Shown here: positions 41,908 through 47,824 of the stretch, piece by piece | How positions within the stretch are numbered: the stretch's first letter is position 1 | How the letters are laid out: each line of letters begins with the position of its first letter | Source: Sphingobacteriaceae bacterium | Lineage (GTDB): Bacteria; Bacteroidota; Bacteroidia; B-17B0; Aurantibacillaceae | Assembly (NCBI GenBank): GCA_947457335.1 | Contig: CANGWA010000003.1 | Location: forward strand, 1-47,824 | Direction: 5' to 3' | DNA length: 47,824 bases | The notes under the pieces: model-generated | What the model saw: only the letters and a program-made list of their open reading frames with translations | The model's database searches: none | Told to the model about the DNA's origin: nothing | Program-made: the position numbers and the translations under genes

Positions 41908-42903
41908 ATGATGTCTGCAGATATTGCTGTTATTGGTAGTGGAAGTTGGGCGACCGCATTAGCGAAATTGTTATTGAACAATGTCTCGCGCATTCACTGG
42001 TATGTGCGAAAACAAGAAGACATTGTGCACTTCAACACCTTTGGCAATAATCCCCGGTACTTGACCTCGGTGGATTTTGATACTTCTAAAATTGTTTTTC
42101 AAGACCACGTGTTGTCGGCTATTCGCGAAGCACGGATAGTGGTGTTGGCGATTCCCTCAGCGTTTGTTCATGCTTCGCTGCGTGATTTGCCAGCAGAGAC
42201 GTTTAAGGACAAGGTGGTGTTTTCTGCCATTAAGGGCATTGTGCCCGAGTACAATTTAATTGTTGGGGAATACCTGCATAAAGTGCATGGAGTGCCGTTT
42301 GAGAACATTGGTGTCATTACCGGCCCCTGTCACGCCGAAGAAGTAGCGCTTGAGAAGTTAAGTTATTTGACCATTGCCTCGCGCACAGAGTTGTATGCGC
42401 GCGAATTGGCCACCATGCTCAATTGCCGTTATTTAAAAACAACGGTGAGCGATGACATCTATGGTACCGAATATTCAGCCGTATTAAAGAATGTGATTGC
42501 CGTAGCTGGCGGCATTTGCCACAGTTTAGGGTATGGAGATAATTTCTTAGCGGTGCTGGTGAGCAATGCGATCCAAGAGATGAAGGCGTTTGTGGATGAG
42601 GTGCATCCCATTGATAGGGACATTAAGGCTTCGGCTTATCTGGGCGATTTATTGGTTACTGCGTATTCACAATTTAGTCGTAACCGTATGTTTGGCGCGA
42701 TGTTGGGAAAGGGTTACAGTGTAAAGCAGGCGCAGATGGAAATGAACATGGTGGCAGAAGGGTATTATGCGGTGAAGTGTGTGCATGAAATCAAGCAGGC
42801 CTACAACGTGCACATGCCCATTACAGATGCGGTATACAACATTGTTTACCGACAAGCCGATGTGCGCCGTGAAATTCAAAAACTTTCGGAACTTTTAAGC
42901 TGA
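41908..42903 (+). CDS. gpsA: Glycerol-3-phosphate dehydrogenase [NAD(P)+]
   Basis: 331-residue enzyme reducing dihydroxyacetone phosphate to sn-glycerol 3-phosphate for phospholipid synthesis. The Rossmann motif IAVIGSGSWATALAKLL is at the N-terminus (GxGxxxxA). GPCHAEEVALEKLSYLTIAS corresponds to the family's GPS.A.E, and the catalytic Lys is in AVLKNVIAVAGGICHSLGYGDN. The Ser of GPS is Cys here. The start may be either Met of MMSAD. The stop overlaps the ATG of the next gene by one base. Confidence 0.95.
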   Translation: MMSADIAVIGSGSWATALAKLLLNNVSRIHWYVRKQEDIVHFNTFGNNPRYLTSVDFDTSKIVFQDHVLSAIREARIVVLAIPSAFVHASLRDLPAETFKDKVVFSAIKGIVPEYNLIVGEYLHKVHGVPFENIGVITGPCHAEEVALEKLSYLTIASRTELYARELATMLNCRYLKTTVSDDIYGTEYSAVLKNVIAVAGGICHSLGYGDNFLAVLVSNAIQEMKAFVDEVHPIDRDIKASAYLGDLLVTAYSQFSRNRMFGAMLGKGYSVKQAQMEMNMVAEGYYAVKCVHEIKQAYNVHMPITDAVYNIVYRQADVRREIQKLSELLS

Positions 42904-43541
42904 TGCGCAAGACCATCGCCACTGGTTTATCTGTCCTCCTGCACCCGATGCTCATGCCCACGTATGGCATCTTGTTATTTTTCTTCGGCATGAAGGGTAC
43001 GGTATACGATTACATGACTCCCGAACCATTGAAGTGGCGCCTAACCCTCATCGTCTTGGTATTTACTTTTGTTTTTCCCTCCATCAACCTATTTGTCCTC
43101 TATAAATTACAACGCATTGGTGACTTAACATTGAGTGAGCAGCGGGAGCGGACCTTTCCTTACTTGGTGACATCGCTTTTTTATTTTGGGTTGTTTTATT
43201 TGTTGATGGATGTGAATTTATGGCCCGAGATAAAACTGTTTATACTTGGAGCGGGACTTGCTATTGTGTTGACGGCGCTTATTAATACCGTGACAAAGAT
43301 TAGCGCTCACATGGTGGGTATTGGCGGGTTGACGGGGGTAACAATAGCCTTGTCCTACTTGGCACGGCTCGACCTCATGGGGGCGATTGTTGTTTTGATT
43401 ATTACAGCGGGGGTGATTGGTACTGCGCGTTTGGTGTTAGCGGCACACACTGCTCAGCAATTATACTTGGGTTTTGGATTAGGCTTATTGGTGCAACTCA
43501 TGATGCTTTATATTGGTCTTGGAGGGGGCTTTTTTGTATGA
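42903..43541 (+). CDS. Multi-pass membrane protein, possibly PAP2-related
   Basis: 212 residues, mostly hydrophobic, with six or so membrane helices. Scattered positions recall a phosphatidic-acid phosphatase (PAP2) arrangement: RERTFPYLVT, KISAHMVGIGGLTG and ARLVLAAHTAQQLYLGFGLG. The PAP2 motifs KxxxxxxRP, PSGH and SRxxxxxHxxxD are not intact, so activity cannot be claimed. It is tightly packed between gpsA and an SDR gene (1-base and 4-base overlaps). Because gpsA makes the glycerol-phosphate backbone, a link with lipid metabolism is possible. Confidence 0.6.
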   Translation: MRKTIATGLSVLLHPMLMPTYGILLFFFGMKGTVYDYMTPEPLKWRLTLIVLVFTFVFPSINLFVLYKLQRIGDLTLSEQRERTFPYLVTSLFYFGLFYLLMDVNLWPEIKLFILGAGLAIVLTALINTVTKISAHMVGIGGLTGVTIALSYLARLDLMGAIVVLIITAGVIGTARLVLAAHTAQQLYLGFGLGLLVQLMMLYIGLGGGFFV

Positions 43542-44542
43542 AAAAACTAGTCCTCGGTGCCTGCGGCATAGTAGGCAGCCACGTGGCCTTGCAGTTAGTG
43601 AAGGCGGGAGAGCAGGTTAGGGCCGCCAAACGTCCCGCTACTAGCACCGAGCGCCTCGAGCGGCTTTTTGCCATTTATGGTGAAAGGGCGTTAGCGGCGC
43701 AGTTGGAGTGGGTAGATGTGGAGTTGGAAGACCCTTATTCCATTGAAGCCGCATTAGACGGGTGCGATGCAGTATACCATTGTGCGGGGTATGTTTCGTT
43801 TCGTTCGAGTGAGCGCGAGAAATTATTTAGGATTAACGAAGGGGGCACCCGTCACGTGGTGAATGCCTGTTTGTACAAGGGGGGAGTAGTATTGTGTTAT
43901 GTGAGTTCGGTGGCGACTATACACAACGAAGACTTGCGGCGCAAGATGACGGAGCAGGTTTTTTGGAAGAAAAGTGGACACGAGAGTTACTATGCCATTA
44001 GCAAGTACAATGCTGAGCGTGAAGTTTGGCGGGGCATGGAGGAAGGTTTGAAGGCCGTGATCGTTAATCCGGGTGTTATTTTATCGGCTGGGTTTGATAA
44101 CCAATCCAGTTCACGCATGTTTACCACTTGCCGCAAGGGCAACCTCTTTTATCCCCCCGGCACCACGGCTTACATTTATGCCGGTGATTTGGCCCGAATC
44201 ATGTTGGAGTTGACACGCAGGGAACTTTTTGGCGAGCGCTACATTGTGATTGAAGGCAATTATTCCTACCAAGCTATTTTTTCGCGGGTTCAGCAGAATT
44301 TTGGCCGTCGTCCCCCGCTCATTAAGGCGGGTAAGTGGCTATTAAGAGCCGGTTGGTTGGTAGAGCGGGCTTTGTCCCTTTTCGGTCGCGAACCGGCGCT
44401 GACCCGTTCGCTGATCCGTTCGGCGCTAAACAACCAGCAGTTTGATGGGTCGAAGGTGGTGGAAACCCTTTCTATTCAGCTGACCCCTGTGATGGAAGCC
44501 CTTGATACCATTTGTGAGCAGATCACTCATGAAAACGCCTAG
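43538..44542 (+). CDS. NAD-dependent epimerase/dehydratase (extended SDR) family protein
   Basis: 334 residues. The N-terminal Rossmann motif KLVLGACGIVGSHVALQLV (GxxGxxG) binds NAD(P). AVYHCAGYVSF corresponds to the NAD-site strand, VSSVAT supplies the catalytic Ser region, and YYAISKYNAERE the YxxxK dyad (S-Y-K complete). Later residues (VIVNPGVIL, YIYAGDLARIMLEL) match dihydroflavonol-4-reductase-like SDRs. The substrate is unknown. It overlaps the membrane-protein gene by 4 bases and ends the gpsA run. Confidence 0.85.
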   Translation: MKKLVLGACGIVGSHVALQLVKAGEQVRAAKRPATSTERLERLFAIYGERALAAQLEWVDVELEDPYSIEAALDGCDAVYHCAGYVSFRSSEREKLFRINEGGTRHVVNACLYKGGVVLCYVSSVATIHNEDLRRKMTEQVFWKKSGHESYYAISKYNAEREVWRGMEEGLKAVIVNPGVILSAGFDNQSSSRMFTTCRKGNLFYPPGTTAYIYAGDLARIMLELTRRELFGERYIVIEGNYSYQAIFSRVQQNFGRRPPLIKAGKWLLRAGWLVERALSLFGREPALTRSLIRSALNNQQFDGSKVVETLSIQLTPVMEALDTICEQITHENA

Positions 44543-44629
44543 GTAATTTTTCCGAATTTTTTTGGTTAGTGGCATAGTTTTTGGTGATTGTCAGCGAATT
44601 CCATATATTAGTAAGATTATTTGACGAAT

Positions 44630-45247
44630 ATGCACATCGCGATTGCGGGAAACATTGGATCGGGGAAGACGACACTTACATCGTTATTGGCAAAACACTA
44701 TAAATGGCATGCACATTACGAAGATGCAGATGACAATCCTTATTTGAATGATTTTTATGAGGACATGCAGCGTTGGTCGTTCAATTTGCAGGTGTATTTT
44801 TTGAATAACCGTTTCAGTCAGATTTTAGACATCCGCAAGGGAAAGCACACGGTGGTTCAGGATCGTACCATTTACGAGGACGCTTATATTTTTGCACCGA
44901 ATTTACACGCCATGGGATTGATGACCACGCGTGATTTTGATAATTATTTTGCGCTGTTTAAGTTAATGGAAGGCTTGATTAAGGCGCCGGACCTTATCAT
45001 TTATTTAAGAGCCAGTGTACCAACCTTGGTGCGCCAGATTCAGAAGCGAGGCAGGGATTATGAGAACAGCATTCGTCTCGATTATTTAAAGCGTTTGAAT
45101 GAGCGTTACGAGGCGTGGTTGAGTTCTTATGAAGCGGGTAAGGTATTGGTAGTGGATGTTGATGAAATTAATTTCAGTGAAAACAAAGAAGATTTCGGAA
45201 AAGTCATTCGTTTGATTGATGCCGAATTGAATGGATTGTTCAAGTAA
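44630..45247 (+). CDS. Deoxynucleoside kinase
   Basis: 205-residue P-loop kinase phosphorylating deoxynucleosides for salvage. The Walker A motif IAIAGNIGSGKTTLTSLLA begins at residue 3. The substrate-site Glu is in YEDADDNPYLNDFYED, the catalytic DR is in VVQDRTIYEDAYIFA, and the LID Arg residues are in RQIQKRGRDYENSI. The start is the ATG at 44630; an in-frame TTG three codons earlier is less likely. Four bases separate it from the SiaB-like gene. Specificity (dA/dG versus other) is not readable. Confidence 0.9.
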   Translation: MHIAIAGNIGSGKTTLTSLLAKHYKWHAHYEDADDNPYLNDFYEDMQRWSFNLQVYFLNNRFSQILDIRKGKHTVVQDRTIYEDAYIFAPNLHAMGLMTTRDFDNYFALFKLMEGLIKAPDLIIYLRASVPTLVRQIQKRGRDYENSIRLDYLKRLNERYEAWLSSYEAGKVLVVDVDEINFSENKEDFGKVIRLIDAELNGLFK

Positions 45248-45250
45248 TCG

Positions 45251-45820
45251 GTGAGCACAACCCTCTATAACGACGCTGAGTTTTTTCAGAAGAAATTTCT
45301 GGAGGAAATAAGCCGCGTGAGCAGTACCAATGAGGTATTGGTTTCGTATGATGGGTTATTGAATCCCGATACCATTGCCAAATTGGAGACGGAAATTGAA
45401 TCCAAAATTCTTGAAAAAAATTTACCAAAGGGACTTGTGAGAAAGGTATTCTTTATTTGTATTGAATCCCTTCAAAACATGTACATCCATGGTTATAACG
45501 ACCATGAAGGCCGCAAGCACAATTTTTTTGTGCTGTATTTAAATGGCGAAAAGGTCAACATGATTACAGCAAATTTGGTGGCGAATGCGGCCATTGAGAA
45601 GATGACGAGGCACATTGCTAAAATCAATTCGTTTGACGATCCAGCCGCCTTAAAGGCCTTTTATTTGGAGCGCCTTGAAAACAATGAAATCAGTGAAAAG
45701 GGCGCGGGACTGGGCTTTATCACTATTTGCATGAAGAGTGGCAACAAGCTCAACACTTCTTTTGAATCCATGAACGACGATCGCTCGTTGTTTAAAATGG
45801 AAGTGGCCATTTCGGCCTAA
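45251..45820 (+). CDS. SiaB-like / DUF6272 family protein
   Basis: 189-residue protein with a GHKL-type ATPase outline: FICIESLQNMYIHGYND is the N-box (E..qN...Hg) and EKGAGLGFITICMKSG the G-box. This matches SiaB/DUF6272 proteins; SiaB in Pseudomonas is a kinase for the STAS protein SiaC, opposed by the phosphatase SiaA. No SiaA- or SiaC-like gene is adjacent. The start is GTG (VSTTLYND), 4 bases after the kinase stop. The end overlaps rsmA tail-to-tail by 4 bases. Confidence 0.75.
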   Translation: MSTTLYNDAEFFQKKFLEEISRVSSTNEVLVSYDGLLNPDTIAKLETEIESKILEKNLPKGLVRKVFFICIESLQNMYIHGYNDHEGRKHNFFVLYLNGEKVNMITANLVANAAIEKMTRHIAKINSFDDPAALKAFYLERLENNEISEKGAGLGFITICMKSGNKLNTSFESMNDDRSLFKMEVAISA

Positions 45821-46590
45821 ACCTTACCTATTGCTTTTTCTGCTTCAATGGTCAGTTCAATGAACTGGGCCACGTTGAGTTGTTCGGGACGTTTGTCGAG
45901 CAGTGCATGTGAAAACGTAGCGCCATTCATCATGGGTTTGATGCTATTGCGAATGGTTTTGCGGCGTTGGTTGAAAGTTGTTTTCACCACTTGTTTGAAC
46001 AAGACTTCGCTGCAGGGCAGTTGTAAGGTGCCATTGCGTTTGAGGCGAATCACGCCACTTTTTACTTTTGGCGGCGGATCAAACACGTGTTCGCTAACTG
46101 TAAACAAGTATTCAATGTCGTAAAACGCTTGTAGCAACACACTCAGAATGCCGTACACTTTTGAGCCCGGCGGTGACGCCAGTCGTTCGGCCACTTCTTT
46201 TTGAAACATGCCAACCACACAAGGAATGTCGTGCCGTTGTTCGTATACCCGAAACATGATTTGACTGCTGATGTTGTAGGGAAAATTACCAATGATGTTG
46301 AAGGGGCCGTTGGTAATCGCTTTTAAATCTGATTCCAAAAAATCTTTTAAGTGAAACTTTTTGGCATACTGCGGGTAGGAGGCCTGGAGGTAGGCGATTG
46401 ATTCCTCATCCACATCCAGCGCATTGAAATGGTTGAGGTGCATGAGGTGGCGGGTGAGCACACCAGTGCCGGGACCAATTTCAATGATGGGCGTTAGCGT
46501 ATCCACCTCTGTGAGAGAGGTTACAATACGCTCTGCAATTCCTTCATCCTTCAGGAAATGCTGGCCAAGATGTTTTTTTGCTCTTACCAC
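45817..46590 (-). CDS. rsmA: 16S rRNA (adenine(1518)-N6/adenine(1519)-N6)-dimethyltransferase
   Basis: 257-residue KsgA/RsmA enzyme dimethylating two adjacent adenines near the 3' end of 16S rRNA during small-subunit maturation. The N-terminus KKHLGQHFLKDEGIAERI is diagnostic. The SAM loop IEIGPGTGVLTRHLM has GxGxG at residues 39-43, and the catalytic motif is NFPY at 102-105 (family NLPY). The start is a GTG (VRAKKHLG); no ATG is available without losing the motif. Confidence 0.96.
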   Translation of the reverse strand: MVRAKKHLGQHFLKDEGIAERIVTSLTEVDTLTPIIEIGPGTGVLTRHLMHLNHFNALDVDEESIAYLQASYPQYAKKFHLKDFLESDLKAITNGPFNIIGNFPYNISSQIMFRVYEQRHDIPCVVGMFQKEVAERLASPPGSKVYGILSVLLQAFYDIEYLFTVSEHVFDPPPKVKSGVIRLKRNGTLQLPCSEVLFKQVVKTTFNQRRKTIRNSIKPMMNGATFSHALLDKRPEQLNVAQFIELTIEAEKAIGKV

Positions 46591-46684
46591 GGGTTAAAAG
46601 TACTAAACACTGGTTGATTTATTCATTATTCCCTCTTGCTAGATGCGCTATAAGGTGATTTTTCTGTATTTTTAAAGCATCCAA

Positions 46685-47824
46685 ATGACGAACGTGAAAC
46701 GTACGCTACAATTTATTTTAACCTTTCTTTTGCTGAATGCATGGGCATTTGGGCAAGGGTGGACATTAAAGCTGAGCAGCACAGTTGAGATCCGCAACTG
46801 GAAATTAACGACAGAAGCAGATAAAGAAGAAAAGGGTTTGAGTGGTGCACAGATTGCTTTGTACCAAGGTGCGACCTTGGTGCAAAAAGTACAAAGTGAC
46901 GCTTATGGTGATTTTACAATAAATGTACCTGGCAACGGCGAGTTCATATTGGTGGTTTCATACGCGGGCTACAATACCAAGAAATTTTATGTGAACACGA
47001 AGGGCGTGCCCGAGGACATTCAGGACGAACGGTTCAAGCCCACATTTGCGATTGGTGGGTTTATTATGGCGAAAGCTTTTCCGGGGGTGGATTACAGTCA
47101 ATTGCAACAACCCTTGGTGCGCGTGGTGTGGCAGGCACGTGCGAAGAAGTTTGATGACGATGAGCAGTATACGGAGCAAATGTTGGGCGGCTTGTCGCGT
47201 ATTGCCGATGCGGAGAATGTCATCATTGAAAAATTTTGTGGTTTAAACCGCGAAGGCAATAAAGCCCTTGCTATTCCCGATTGTCCACTTGCTAAAAAAC
47301 TCTATGGTGAAGCCATTGCGTTATTGCCCGACGAAAGTTATCCGAAAATTCAATTGGAAAAAGTTGGCGAATGTTTAAAAGCCAAAGCCAAGGAAGAAGA
47401 AGCGAAAAAAGCCAAGGAAGAAGAAGCGGCGAAGAAAAAAGCGGAAGCTGAAAAATTAGCTAAAGAAAAAGCAGAGGCAGATAAGGTTGCAAAAGAAAAA
47501 GCGGAAGCAGAAGCCAAACAAAAAGCAGAAGCCGAAAAAGTAGCCAAGGATAAAGCAGACGCTGAAGCCAAACAAAAAGCGGAAGCCGAAAAAATAGCTA
47601 AGGATAAAGCGGAAGTTGAAAACAAACAAAAAGCAGAAGCCGAAAAAGTAGCGAAGGCAAAAGCAGAGACCGAAGCCAAGCAAAAAGCAGAGGCTGAAAA
47701 ACTCGCTAAGGAAAAAACGGAAGCAGAGGCCAAGCAAAAAGCAGAAGCTGAAAATAAACAGAAAGCTGAAGCTGAAAAATTAGCTAAGGAGAAAGCAGAG
47801 GCCGAGACAAAACAAAAGGCCGAG
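46685..47824 (+). CDS. Exported protein with long Lys/Glu/Ala repeat region (3' end outside the window)
   Basis: At least 380 residues; the frame is still open at the window end. The signal peptide MTNVKRTLQFILTFLLLNAWAFGQ is followed by a carboxypeptidase-regulatory-like beta-sandwich (SGAQIALYQGATLVQKVQSD, FILVVSYAGYNTKKFYVNT). A soluble domain to about residue 235 contains two Cys (FCGLNREGN, DCPLAKKLYGEA). From about residue 238 it becomes almost pure Lys/Glu/Ala, with 18-residue units of the form KQKAEAEKVAKDKADAEA, predicted to be a long charged alpha-helix. Such helices act as rigid spacers, for example TolA-like or between periplasm and an envelope domain. The missing C-terminus (possibly OmpA-like or SPOR) would decide. 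Confidence 0.75.
   Translation, partial: MTNVKRTLQFILTFLLLNAWAFGQGWTLKLSSTVEIRNWKLTTEADKEEKGLSGAQIALYQGATLVQKVQSDAYGDFTINVPGNGEFILVVSYAGYNTKKFYVNTKGVPEDIQDERFKPTFAIGGFIMAKAFPGVDYSQLQQPLVRVVWQARAKKFDDDEQYTEQMLGGLSRIADAENVIIEKFCGLNREGNKALAIPDCPLAKKLYGEAIALLPDESYPKIQLEKVGECLKAKAKEEEAKKAKEEEAAKKKAEAEKLAKEKAEADKVAKEKAEAEAKQKAEAEKVAKDKADAEAKQKAEAEKIAKDKAEVENKQKAEAEKVAKAKAETEAKQKAEAEKLAKEKTEAEAKQKAEAENKQKAEAEKLAKEKAEAETKQKAE
47516..47824 (+). repeat. 54-bp tandem repeats encoding 18-residue units
   Basis: Units begin (AAR-CAR-AAR, KQK) at 47516, 47570, 47624, 47678 and 47732. A short 24-bp unit starts at 47756, and a further full unit runs from 47756+24 = 47780 phase to the next KQK at 47810. The array is imperfect at the DNA level and continues past the window edge. 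The 24-bp step keeps the frame. Confidence 0.75.

Noticed and set aside
47350-47737. Antisense open frames opposite the Lys/Glu/Ala repeat
   Set aside because: They are low-complexity Ser/Ala/Phe shadows produced by the 54-bp repeats on the coding strand.

Overview
The window is chromosomal DNA of a Bacteroidota bacterium. The evidence is the set of type IX secretion (T9SS) sorting domains of both type A and type B, an IPExxxVDY-type protein beside rnc-fabF-acpP, the uppS-bamA-ompH-ompH order, a SiaB/DUF6272 protein, weak Shine-Dalgarno signals, and several promoters of the Bacteroidota form TTTG-N17-20-TAnnTTTG. I cannot place it below phylum. No rRNA, tRNA, CRISPR array, prophage or transposase gene is visible.

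Layout. 1-4145 (+): a tightly overlapping operon of M42 peptidase (5' end outside the window), GH3-family protein, LysE-type transporter, DUF493 protein and aldose-1-epimerase-like protein. 4146-7361 (-): riboflavin synthase, a TlpA-like thioredoxin, a ureohydrolase and a CxxCH lipoprotein. 7407-12052 (-): pdxH, an IPExxxVDY-type protein, rnc, fabF, acpP and an RsmB-type rRNA methyltransferase. 12055-16690 (-): two coupled T9SS cargo proteins. 16865-20409: kup (+) and purH (-) converge on a perfect-stem terminator. 20480-25508 (+): a DUF4440-like protein and the envelope block uppS-bamA-ompH-ompH, closed by a strong terminator. 25567-30740 (+): cysS, glutamine cyclotransferase, polA. 31247-34804 (+): a large T9SS-type surface protein behind a 506-base non-coding stretch. 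34853-36895 (-): a Fic/HTH pair of the mobile mystery protein B/A type, followed by dus. 36994-39219: low-molecular-weight protein-tyrosine phosphatase, a membrane protein and a VOC protein. 39755-41480 (+): kbl and a DUF1761 protein. 41908-45820 (+): gpsA, a membrane protein, an SDR, a deoxynucleoside kinase and a SiaB-like protein. 45817-46590 (-): rsmA. 46685-end (+): an unfinished, highly repetitive secreted protein.

Most genes are housekeeping: lipid synthesis (acpP, fabF, gpsA), envelope assembly (uppS, bamA, ompH), nucleotide and cofactor metabolism (purH, dNK, ribE, pdxH), and tRNA or rRNA modification (dus, rsmA, RsmB-like).

The unusual material is concentrated in 35.8-41.9 kb. It comprises a dus gene that seems to start at CTG right at its predicted transcription start; a Fic protein whose catalytic His-Pro is Cys-Cys, with an 18-bp perfect palindrome in front of its HTH partner; arrays of degenerate heptamers; and two diverged, inverted copies of a 150-190 bp element flanking kbl-DUF1761, whose long nested stems are preserved by compensating changes. 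The last is the best candidate here for an undescribed structured or mobile element.
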